A stretch of 20,843 bases of DNA from IMG/VR virus record IMGVR_UViG_3300010970_000060, positions 1 to 20,843 of that record. The stretch is one strand, 5' to 3'. The stretch comes from a virus. A program made the position numbers and the translations under genes. Below are positions 6,289 to 12,512 of the stretch, one piece after another. Position 1 is the first letter of the stretch, and every line of letters begins with the position of its first letter. Below the pieces are notes generated by a model. That model saw only the letters and a list, made by a program, of their open reading frames with translations. It made no database searches and was not told where the DNA came from.

Positions 6289-6792
6289 TAAGGCTTTTTC
6301 TTTGACTTCAGCAGTCCTTCTACTCCAGCCCTTGCCAAATACAGGGAAGGATTTGAGGGATTGCAGAAACTCTAAGCGTCTAGCACAGAACAGGGAAATG
6401 ACTTTTTCAGGGTCTTTCTCTGCTTCTTTGACTAATGCAGCAGTAATGCTACCGTAACCACCATCAGGAGTAGCCCCAACAGTTTGCTGAAGAAGTTTAA
6501 TGGCTCGCCCAACACCTGAGTTAACAGAGACATCAAAAACGCAATAGTCAAGACCAGATATAAGCTCATCAGCTCTGCAAGCATCCCAATACTTTCTTTT
6601 ATAGAGTGGGGCTACCATTAATGGAGTAAGACTACGCATTTCTTTTTCAGATACAGGATGACCGACCCATTCTTCCCATGTTTTAATCGTAACGCCAAGG
6701 TTTGTCATTCCTCCGTTATCGCGACTGTCATTTACAAAACCGCCTTCATGCTTTAAAAGCAATTCTAAGCACTTCTCAAAATTTTCTTTCAT
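6271..6792 (-). CDS. GH108-type endolysin (peptidoglycan hydrolase)
   Basis: This 173-residue protein opens with LLLKHEGGFVNDSRDNGG followed by MTNLGVT, the catalytic signature of glycoside hydrolase family 108 with Glu16 as the catalytic acid. The middle and C-terminal part (GLDYCVFDVSVNSGVGRA, LLQQTVGATPDGGYG, FCARRLEFLQSL, GWSRRTAEV) matches the peptidoglycan-binding half of the same family. There is no signal peptide, so export should depend on the holin encoded just upstream. The start ATG overlaps the holin stop by four bases (ATGA). It would cleave the glycan strands of host peptidoglycan at the end of infection. The length is normal for the family. Confidence 0.93.
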   Translation of the reverse strand: MKENFEKCLELLLKHEGGFVNDSRDNGGMTNLGVTIKTWEEWVGHPVSEKEMRSLTPLMVAPLYKRKYWDACRADELISGLDYCVFDVSVNSGVGRAIKLLQQTVGATPDGGYGSITAALVKEAEKDPEKVISLFCARRLEFLQSLKSFPVFGKGWSRRTAEVKEKALLLAKS

Positions 6793-7157
6793 CCTGCTTT
6801 CTTTGCATAAAATAGCGTTCTATCGCCAAAAAGGTAAAAACCAACAGCAGAAGCAAAATTGGTCACAGATACAGAAGGTGTGCCGTTAAATTCTAACCAA
6901 CACCAAGTACCCAAGACAATAATGGTTACAGAAGGTCTCATAAGGCGCACAATGGCTTCTACCCATAGATAAGATGGATTAGTACCACCAGCATCATTCA
7001 TGGCTTTAAAGAAGTCTAAATCCATCTTACGCATATCAATGTATTCGTTGATATTGGCAGGTTTAAAAGTGTCTCCAGCAATAAACCGATTAATTAACGA
7101 TTTACCTAAATCAACTACAAAAGGTGCAAAGGTCGCTAGGATGGTAATAGGGTCTAT
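6789..7157 (-). CDS. Holin-like membrane protein with apparent AUA start
   Basis: A conventional ATG start at 7034 gives 81 residues and has no ribosome site. The same frame stays open for 41 further codons to ATA 7157-7155, six bases after AGGAG. Read from there the product is 122 residues and begins [M]DPITILATFAPFVVDLGK, which looks like the natural start of this holin type (MDPIT-like openings with an NRF...FKPANI...DAGGTNPSYLWVEAIVRLMRP core). It has three candidate membrane segments: residues 3-22, about 76-92 (SVTIIVLGTWCWLEF) and about 98-117 (NFASAVGFYLFGDRTLFYA). No ATG, GTG or TTG lies in frame between 7157 and 7034. It precedes the endolysin with an ATGA overlap, so membrane pore formation is likely. 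The start codon is inference. Confidence 0.65.
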   Translation of the reverse strand: MDPITILATFAPFVVDLGKSLINRFIAGDTFKPANINEYIDMRKMDLDFFKAMNDAGGTNPSYLWVEAIVRLMRPSVTIIVLGTWCWLEFNGTPSVSVTNFASAVGFYLFGDRTLFYAKKAG

Positions 7158-7705
7158 GATGCACTCCTAAATCCACTAATTCTTGGGGAAAAAACAAAAG
7201 TTGCTTGGTATTGGTCTGGTTTAGGATTTAAATTAGGGTCAGCTAAAGCAAAAATATTATGACCAAAATTGCAATACAAACACCGACTAAATCCAATTGG
7301 TTTAACCCAACGGAACTGAAATAAGCCGTTAGCAGTAACAAAACACCAACCAGCTTTAGCGTTATCGTTATCCTTAATTGATATATCGCCCTTAACAACA
7401 ACTTCATAAGGTGCAAAAAGGTATCTAAGCGCAAAAGAATAAGCAGGATTACGCCACAACCACTTAACTTTAGCAAAATATCCTGTTCCATTAAGTCTTT
7501 CAAAAGTAGCATCACCATTCAAAGTGTTGTCAGGTGTCATAAACCAATTAAGCCAAGAAGGCAAAACAGGGCCTACAGCAACATAACTGTGGTTATCGCA
7601 CCACCATGCTTTTTGTACAGCAAACAATGGTAATACAGGAGCTAAAATGACTGCTATTAGTGTTATTAATAAGTTAATTGGTACAAGAAATATGTAAGCA
7701 ATCAT
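7154..7705 (-). CDS. 183-aa membrane-anchored phage protein (DUF7338-like) in lysis cassette
   Basis: Residues 1-30 are strongly hydrophobic (MIAYIFLVPINLLITLIAVI) and form one long or two short membrane segments. The rest is a soluble domain rich in Trp, Tyr and Phe, with VLPSWLNWFMTPDNTLNGD, WLWRNPAYSFALRYLF and CLYCNFGHNIFALADPN. This pattern recurs in a phage family that I recall as DUF7338; its function is unknown. The start ATG overlaps the 83-aa gene by ATGA, and its TAG stop overlaps the proposed holin start as ATAG. Its place in the lysis cassette suggests an envelope-related role. A 91-codon frame nested at 7243-7518 looks like a hydrophobic shadow. Confidence 0.7.
   Translation of the reverse strand: MIAYIFLVPINLLITLIAVILAPVLPLFAVQKAWWCDNHSYVAVGPVLPSWLNWFMTPDNTLNGDATFERLNGTGYFAKVKWLWRNPAYSFALRYLFAPYEVVVKGDISIKDNDNAKAGWCFVTANGLFQFRWVKPIGFSRCLYCNFGHNIFALADPNLNPKPDQYQATFVFSPRISGFRSAS
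7164..7168 (-). promoter_or_regulatory. Ribosome-binding site deciding the holin start
   Basis: AGGAG on the minus strand ends six bases before ATA 7157-7155 and three before ATC 7160-7158. It lies inside the last codons of the 183-aa gene. No ATG, GTG or TTG downstream of it at a sensible distance opens a long frame, so its only sensible use is initiation of the holin at a near-cognate codon. Confidence 0.5.
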
Positions 7706-7953
7706 TTATCAGCCTTGTTGTCTAATTTGTCTGAAATTTTATCTAATTTAGCAAATATAGCGTGTGCCACTCGGTCAAAATCATCACGCTTTACATATTG
7801 TCCAGCAACCAAGACTTCTATTGAATTAACTTTTTCAGCTAATTCAGAATCAGTTTTTTTAAGTTCTTTATATGAATCCCAAATAGCTTTAATAAAGCCA
7901 CCTAAAATTAAATTAAAAATCCCAAAAGCCCAATTTAAGAAGTCTTGATTCAT
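7702..7953 (-). CDS. Small protein with N-terminal membrane anchor and coiled coil
   Basis: This 83-residue protein has a hydrophobic segment at residues 5-24 (FLNWAFGIFNLILGGFIKAI). A charged helical region follows (ELKKTDSELAEKVNSIEVLV, then DDFDRVAHAIFAKLDKISDKL), probably a coiled coil. This is the general architecture of small lysis-associated membrane proteins such as i-spanin-like or holin-partner proteins, but no specific family signature is visible. It sits just upstream of the 183-aa membrane protein (ATGA overlap) and the holin-endolysin pair, so a lysis-module role is inferred from context. Confidence 0.6.
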   Translation of the reverse strand: MNQDFLNWAFGIFNLILGGFIKAIWDSYKELKKTDSELAEKVNSIEVLVAGQYVKRDDFDRVAHAIFAKLDKISDKLDNKADK

Positions 7954-7962
7954 AGAATTTTC

Positions 7963-8166
7963 TTAGTTACTAGCTAAAGATTCACGCAACATAGTAAGAA
8001 AAGCGGTTTTTCCTACATTTAATTGGTCTAATTGAAACATTGAATTACCAATTTTGCGGTCTAAATCAATTAAGTGATTGACCATTTTTTTTTGGTCATC
8101 AGAAAAGTCATCAAATTCATAGCTTACATCGTCAATTACCACAGGGTTTGTTTTTTTCTCGCCCAT
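7963..8166 (-). CDS. Small DUF6447-like protein
   Basis: This 67-residue acidic protein contains VVIDDVSYEFDDFSDDQKKM and then a helical DLDRKIGNSMFQLDQLNVGKTAF stretch. The VIDxxxYxxDDxSD opening followed by a helix resembles the small phage proteins I recall as DUF6447, often encoded after tail-fibre genes. Their function is unknown. AGGAG precedes the start by seven bases. No membrane segment or cysteine is present. Confidence 0.6.
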   Translation of the reverse strand: MGEKKTNPVVIDDVSYEFDDFSDDQKKMVNHLIDLDRKIGNSMFQLDQLNVGKTAFLTMLRESLASN

Positions 8167-8201
8167 GTCATTCTCCTAGTTGTACTGCGGTTTAAAAACT
8201 A

Positions 8202-8429
8202 TTAAGCAGCGATAGCTGCCTCAAATGGTGTCAAGTCAAAGCCAGCGTAGTAGTCACCCTTAGCAATTTGAATCTCTAAGTGTTCTTTATTACGCTTAAC
8301 TGTGTCTAGCCAATCTTCAGCAGTCATCTGCTCTGGCTTACCAGCAGCTAATAGAGTTACTGAATCCATAGCGGCAGCATAGCTTCTTGCTACTTCTTCT
8401 GGGGTTACCATGTCGATTGTTGTTGTCAT
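8202..8429 (-). CDS. 75-aa protein downstream of the tail fibre, unknown
   Basis: The start ATG at 8429 overlaps the tail-fibre stop by four bases (ATGA), and AAAGGAG lies eight bases upstream. The product is a small acidic helical protein (VTPEEVARSYAAAMDSVTLL, MTAEDWLDTVKRNKEHLEIQ, ending FDLTPFEAAIAA). Similar short proteins follow fibre genes in many phages. Tight coupling suggests a fibre chaperone or assembly factor, but no motif proves it. Confidence 0.6.
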   Translation of the reverse strand: MTTTIDMVTPEEVARSYAAAMDSVTLLAAGKPEQMTAEDWLDTVKRNKEHLEIQIAKGDYYAGFDLTPFEAAIAA

Positions 8430-9940
8430 TTTAATTCTCCTTTAAGTAAGTCAATTTCTGTTTTAAGCTCTTTTACTGCGTTAATAAGATACCAAATCAA
8501 TGGGTCTGTATTAACTGTGTAAACACCTGTAGTTTCTTGTTTTACACATTCAGGCAATACTGCTTGTAGTTCTTGTGCAATTGCACCAAGTTGAATACCA
8601 GTTTTTTGAATTGCTTGGTCAGGTGATATTTCAGTAACTTCTTCAGGTAAACGATATTCAAAGTTACGCACTTGAATTGCGGTAATTGCACTTAAACCAG
8701 TTTTGTTATCAACAATATTCTTTTTAAGTCTTTGGTCAGAAGTAATAGACCATGCTGCTGAATTGTTACCTTGATATACACCACCACCAGCGGGGTTAAT
8801 AAAGCCAGTTTGACTACCTTTACCTGTTCCACCAGTTCCAATGACTATTTCATAATTTGCACCTACGGCAGAAGCTAGAGTGCTGTAACCAATATGAGTA
8901 TTACCTATTCCAGTTGTAATATTATTGCCAGTATCAAATCCTAAAAAAGTATTATTAGTACCAGTAGTAACTGCTAAACCAGCGTGATAACCTACGGCAG
9001 TATTAGCCGCTGCCGTAGTGTTTGAGTATAGAGCTTGCCAACCATGAGCCGTATTGTTTGAGCCTGTTGTGTTTGTGTATAACGAACCAACACCAAAAGA
9101 AGCATTTCTTATCCCCGATGTATTTGCACCTAAAGCATAATAACCAAAAGCTGCGTTTTCTGCACCTGTTGTATTTGCACTTAAAGCTAATGAACCAAAA
9201 GCTGTTGTTCCACTAGCAGTAGTATTACTATACCCAGCTTGATAACCTACTGCTGTGTTGTTAGATGCGGTGGTGTTTGACCTTAAAGCAGAATGTCCTA
9301 ATGCAACATTTGAACCACCAGTTGTATTACTAAATCCAGCTTGATAACCTAAAGCAGTAAGATTTCCTGTTGTAGTTGAAAATCCTGATTGGTAACCAAC
9401 GGCAGTATTAGCCGCTGCCGTAGTGTTTGAGTATAGAGCTTGCCAACCATGAGCCGTATTGTTTGAGCCTGTTGTGTTTGTGTATAACGAACCAACACCA
9501 AAAGAAGCATTTCTTATCCCCGATGTATTTGCACCTAAAGCATAATAACCAAAAGCTGCGTTTTCTGCACCTGTTGTATTTGCACTTAAAGCTAATGAAC
9601 CAACAGTAGTGTTTGTTGCAATAGCACCACCACCCTTACCAACAGTAAGACCTGATATAGAAGCATCGTTAGCTAATGTTAATGTAGTGCCGTTAAAGGT
9701 CATATTGGCAGAACCAACGACTAAGCCACTAGAGTTATATAGGACTTGAGTAGTAGTAGATGAGCCTACGCCACCTTTAGTGCCGATAACTTGTACAACT
9801 CCAGCAGAATCCTTGTAAAAGAGCTTGCCATCAGCAGTATTTATTGCTAATTCGCCAGCAACTAGGTTTCCAGCAGTAGGAGTGGCTGCAGCAGTAGAGC
9901 TATAGTAGATTGAAATGGGTGTGTAGCCTGTTTGTGCCAT
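8426..9940 (-). CDS. Tail fibre with 17-residue repeats and S74 chaperone domain
   Basis: This 504-residue protein has three parts. Residues 1-100 are an N-terminal region common to phage fibres (GNLVAGELAINTADGKLFYK). Residues 121-357 are about 14 repeats of a 17-residue unit (type NTTxxxNTAVGYQAGYS; one unit has 16), probably forming a trimeric beta-structured shaft like YadA-type heads. Residues 400-504 are a Peptidase S74 intramolecular chaperone. Its SDQRLKKNI motif gives Ser401 and Lys406 at the five-residue spacing of the known Ser-Lys dyad, so the trimer should fold and then cleave itself just before Ser401. A coiled-coil tail (NAVKELKTEIDLLKG) ends the protein. It would bind the host surface. 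An exact 205-bp internal duplication lies in the shaft. Confidence 0.9.
   Translation of the reverse strand: MAQTGYTPISIYYSSTAAATPTAGNLVAGELAINTADGKLFYKDSAGVVQVIGTKGGVGSSTTTQVLYNSSGLVVGSANMTFNGTTLTLANDASISGLTVGKGGGAIATNTTVGSLALSANTTGAENAAFGYYALGANTSGIRNASFGVGSLYTNTTGSNNTAHGWQALYSNTTAAANTAVGYQSGFSTTTGNLTALGYQAGFSNTTGGSNVALGHSALRSNTTASNNTAVGYQAGYSNTTASGTTAFGSLALSANTTGAENAAFGYYALGANTSGIRNASFGVGSLYTNTTGSNNTAHGWQALYSNTTAAANTAVGYHAGLAVTTGTNNTFLGFDTGNNITTGIGNTHIGYSTLASAVGANYEIVIGTGGTGKGSQTGFINPAGGGVYQGNNSAAWSITSDQRLKKNIVDNKTGLSAITAIQVRNFEYRLPEEVTEISPDQAIQKTGIQLGAIAQELQAVLPECVKQETTGVYTVNTDPLIWYLINAVKELKTEIDLLKGELK
8994..9198. repeat. 205-bp exact direct repeat in tail-fibre gene, copy 1
   Basis: Every base is identical to 9399-9603, with a period of 405 bases (135 codons, eight shaft units of which one is 16 residues). 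The copies are in the same reading frame and encode about 68 identical residues. Identity at silent positions marks a recent duplication or gene conversion. Confidence 0.95.
9399..9603. repeat. 205-bp exact direct repeat in tail-fibre gene, copy 2
   Basis: This is identical to 8994-9198. In the protein this copy covers the first units of the shaft, from just before residue 121. The flanking sequence diverges immediately on both sides. Confidence 0.95.
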
Positions 9941-9942
9941 GA

Positions 9943-10182
9943 TTAGTAAGTTCCGCCAAAGATGCCTGTCAAGGCTGTTAGTGTACCAACATTGTTTATA
10001 TTGTTAGTTGCCATATTTAAAGCACCAGACATAGGTGTTTGACCATCTGAAGCTACTGATTGAGTAAGGGCATCAGCAATGTTTTGCATAGTTGTATTAG
10101 CCCATGCTGAGTCGATTGTAGTGCCTGTGATAACAGGATTTCCTGAAGGCAACGTGTAAATACCAGAACCGTTCCGAGACAT
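9943..10182 (-). CDS. Short tail-fibre/baseplate-attachment-type protein
   Basis: This 79-residue protein begins MSRNGSGIYTLPSGNPVITG and continues TTIDSAWANTTMQNIADALT, QSVASDGQTPMSGALNM and NNINNVGTLTA. The same opening is found at the N-terminus of many long phage tail fibres, where it attaches to the tail. Here it is a free-standing gene ending two bases before the S74 fibre gene. It may be the attachment piece of a two-part fibre or the remnant of a longer fibre whose distal part was replaced. AAAGGA lies seven bases before the start. Confidence 0.75.
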   Translation of the reverse strand: MSRNGSGIYTLPSGNPVITGTTIDSAWANTTMQNIADALTQSVASDGQTPMSGALNMATNNINNVGTLTALTGIFGGTY

Positions 10183-10196
10183 ACTATTTTCCTTTC

Positions 10197-10210
10197 CCAG
10201 TAACTACTGG
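10197..10210. promoter_or_regulatory. Palindrome overlapping the HNH promoter
   Basis: CCAGTA-AC-TACTGG is a perfect inverted repeat whose right arm supplies the TGG of the extended -10 box starting at 10211. It is well placed to be an operator for the endonuclease gene, or a homing or insertion-site remnant. Confidence 0.35.
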
Positions 10211-10216
10211 TATACT
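10208..10216 (+). promoter_or_regulatory. Extended -10 promoter of the antisense HNH gene
   Basis: TGGTATACT joins an extended -10 motif to TATACT (five of six consensus). The -35 region is weak. A start near 10223 would give a leader of about 17 bases containing AGGAG before ATG 10240. It would let the endonuclease be expressed independently of the opposing late operon. Confidence 0.55.
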
Positions 10217-10239
10217 TAGATTTCTTATAGGAGAAATCA

Positions 10240-10851
10240 ATGAAGAACAAAACAAAACATAACCTTTATAAAACTTGGCAAAATATGATTGCAAGGTGCG
10301 AAATACCTGGCGCTTCACGATATAAAGATTACGGGGGTAGGGGTATTCAAGTTTGTCCACGATGGAGAGATTCTTTTGAATCCTTTGTTGAAGATATGGG
10401 AAAACGACCACAAGGTTACTCCATTGACCGCATAGACGTAAATGGTAATTACGAACCTTCCAATTGTAAATGGTCAACTCGCTCTGAACAAGCAAGAAAT
10501 ACCCGTAAAGCACGTTTAATTGAGATTGAAGGCAAGACTTACCATGTTGCTGAAATTGAAGAACAATACGGTGTAGATATGAGAACAATTTTTTACAGAG
10601 CTTCATTAGGAATGAGTTTTGATAAGATAGTTTCAAAAGAAAAACTTTATAACAATTCAGAGTCTCAGAAAAAAGCAACTTTAGCCCATGCTGAAAAAAA
10701 GAAATCCATGACTCATTGCAAAAATGGACACGAATTTTCTTCTGATAATACTTACGAATATCGCGGAACAAGGATGTGTAAAAAATGTCGTAGAGCATGG
10801 GATAGATTTTTATATTACAAACGTACTAGACCTTTATCTGATTTTCTTTAA
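10240..10851 (+). CDS. HNH homing-type endonuclease, opposite to late operon
   Basis: This 203-residue protein has three modules. Residues 9-88 carry the phage HNH pattern LYKTWQNMIARC, YKDYGGRGIQVC, RWRDSFESFVEDMG, YSIDRIDVNGNYEPSNCKW. Residues 92-130 (IEGKTYHVAEIEEQYGVDMR and following) resemble the helix-turn-helix repeat of intron-encoded nucleases and would contact DNA. Residues 156-192 form a zinc ribbon (CKNGH ... CKKC) as in a second HNH-type treble clef. AGGAG precedes the start by seven bases. It is the only plus-strand gene between 6289 and the right edge, and lies between the last ejection-type gene and the tail-fibre genes, so it is probably a free-standing homing gene that inserted there. 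Confidence 0.88.
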   Translation: MKNKTKHNLYKTWQNMIARCEIPGASRYKDYGGRGIQVCPRWRDSFESFVEDMGKRPQGYSIDRIDVNGNYEPSNCKWSTRSEQARNTRKARLIEIEGKTYHVAEIEEQYGVDMRTIFYRASLGMSFDKIVSKEKLYNNSESQKKATLAHAEKKKSMTHCKNGHEFSSDNTYEYRGTRMCKKCRRAWDRFLYYKRTRPLSDFL

Positions 10852-10862
10852 CGCTACCGTTT

Positions 10863-12512
10863 CTACTCATTGCCCACTCCTTTAGTTAATGAGTTACCAC
10901 TTTGTAACATCAACATTCTTGCCATTGCTGATTGTTCAGGGGTTATTTTCCCTTGTACAAGACGATTCTGTATAGGGCTTGATAATGCTGCAGCTCTAGC
11001 TCCTGGCCTTACACCTAAACTAGCCAATGCAGCAGGGTTTGTAAGTGAAGCCATTACACCAGCAGCCCCAATATCTAAAGGACTTGTTTGTGGCAAGCTA
11101 CCCATAGATTCAACTGTTTGAGCAGCTTTAGGAAATTGTGTAGCAAACTCAGCAGCAGTTTTTAGTTCTTCTGTAAGTGGTTTACCTTTTTTAAGCTCTC
11201 TAGCCAAGGCTTTAGCATCCACATTACCAGATACTGGGTTCATTGCTTTTTCTACTGTGTAGGTTTTTGCAATTAATTGACGAGCATTTCTAAACTCATC
11301 AAGCATTTTTTCTTGACCGCTAGATTTTAAATGGCGTTCAATCTCATCTTCTAATAGGTTTGCAGCCTTTTTATTGGCATTTCCTAATAGTTTTTGATTG
11401 GAAGCAAAAGCTGTATTAGCAGCATCTCTTAGGTCAATAATCTTAGCAAGGGCAGCAGAGCCATCAAAAGCATCAGATTTCAACGATTCAGCTAAATCAA
11501 TGATAGGGCTAGGCTTGGCGTTAGGAAAGCCTGCTTGAGCCTTTAAAGGCTTACTAGCTATCTGATTTAAGCCTTCTGTGTATTCTTTGCTTGGCTTAAT
11601 AGTGCCAATGTTTTCAATGTTTTCGTATGCTTTACCAGCAACTGTACGAATATTGCCCAATACTTCAGGAGCAAGCAGTTCTTCTTCAGGCAATCCTAGT
11701 GCTTTAGAAACTAACTTATTAGTTACCTCTTGGTTTTTAGCACTAGCGTTCTGTGCAGTAGAGGCTTTGCCAGCAGTACCTTCTAAGGCACGATTAACTA
11801 ATGAACCTCTAGCTTGACTAGGTGGAATTACATAACCAACATCCCTAGCTTTTTGTACTGCTCCAGCCATTTGAGGAGTTTGCTCAGGGCCACGCAATAC
11901 ACCAGCCATTTTTTGCAATGGAGTTAAAGCAGCACCTAAAGCACCGCCAATAAGTCCTTGTTTTGCTTGTTCTTTGTATAATTCTTGACCAGTTTTACCT
12001 GTTTCTTCAGGGGTCATAGCACCCAAAGCTGTACCCATACCCACATTTTGTACAAGTGGAGCAGCTTTAGCAAAAGATGGAATCTGACCAATAACATTAG
12101 CAGCACCCATAGCCGGGGCTACAGCACCAGCAACACGACCAGCTCCATAAGAAATAGGGTTTTCTTGTTGATACGGTTCTGCTTGTTGGCTTAATCTTTG
12201 GGCTAATTGACTTGTACCTAGATTGCCACCAGTAGCTAGTTGTGCAGCTCCTAAAGGCACATCTGTCATAGACTTAGTAAATGCAGCCATAGCTGACTCT
12301 AAAGGTCTAGGGCTTGCCAATACATTTCTTTGACCACGATTGATTGGTCTGCCTGTTGCAGCACCACCGCCAGTTTCTCCAAAAGACATAGGAGAAGCCG
12401 ATGTAGCTACTTGTTCTGCAATCATGGCTTGGGCTTGTTGTGGCGTAGTGCCTTCTGCAACTTCAAACCTTGCAATACGACCATCAGGCATTTCAAATCG
12501 AGCTATAGGCAT
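10863..12512 (-). CDS. Candidate ejection (internal virion) protein, 549 aa
   Basis: The N-terminal 36 residues (ARFEMPDGRIARFEVAEGTT, PQQAQAMI) match a short motif common at the start of phage internal and tail-associated proteins. Residues 105-205 are rich in Gly and Ala with several hydrophobic stretches (GAGRVAGAVAPAMGAANVIG, GLIGGALGAALTPL) that could insert into membranes. The middle is helical and charged. The C-terminus has a second hydrophobic patch (DIGAAGVMASLTNPAALASL). There is no enzymatic motif. The position after the head-tail genes and before the fibre, with three similar genes upstream, fits the ejection proteins that podophages use to build a DNA channel through the host envelope. 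It shares one base with the upstream gene's stop. The function is inferred. Confidence 0.65.
   Translation of the reverse strand: MPIARFEMPDGRIARFEVAEGTTPQQAQAMIAEQVATSASPMSFGETGGGAATGRPINRGQRNVLASPRPLESAMAAFTKSMTDVPLGAAQLATGGNLGTSQLAQRLSQQAEPYQQENPISYGAGRVAGAVAPAMGAANVIGQIPSFAKAAPLVQNVGMGTALGAMTPEETGKTGQELYKEQAKQGLIGGALGAALTPLQKMAGVLRGPEQTPQMAGAVQKARDVGYVIPPSQARGSLVNRALEGTAGKASTAQNASAKNQEVTNKLVSKALGLPEEELLAPEVLGNIRTVAGKAYENIENIGTIKPSKEYTEGLNQIASKPLKAQAGFPNAKPSPIIDLAESLKSDAFDGSAALAKIIDLRDAANTAFASNQKLLGNANKKAANLLEDEIERHLKSSGQEKMLDEFRNARQLIAKTYTVEKAMNPVSGNVDAKALARELKKGKPLTEELKTAAEFATQFPKAAQTVESMGSLPQTSPLDIGAAGVMASLTNPAALASLGVRPGARAAALSSPIQNRLVQGKITPEQSAMARMLMLQSGNSLTKGVGNE

Noticed and set aside
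7243-7518. A 91-codon Leu-rich frame nested in the 183-aa gene, tempting as a hidden holin or Rz1-like gene.
   Set aside because: No ribosome site precedes its ATG, and the hydrophobicity follows from shifting the T-rich codons of the real gene. The better holin candidate lies downstream.
8994-9603. The fibre repeat as a template/variable pair of a diversity-generating retroelement.
   Set aside because: The copies are identical, with no adenine-specific substitutions, both lie in the shaft rather than a C-terminal ligand-binding domain, and no reverse transcriptase is present in the window.
9022-9609. Two near-identical plus-strand frames of 60-64 codons in the fibre gene.
   Set aside because: They are antisense reflections of the 205-bp duplication, with His/Leu-rich low-complexity products and no ribosome sites.
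10184-10798. A 204-codon minus-strand frame opposite the HNH gene.
   Set aside because: The translation is rich in Leu, Phe, Tyr and Cys with no domain, while the plus strand carries clear HNH, helix-turn-helix and zinc-ribbon signatures. It is a shadow frame.
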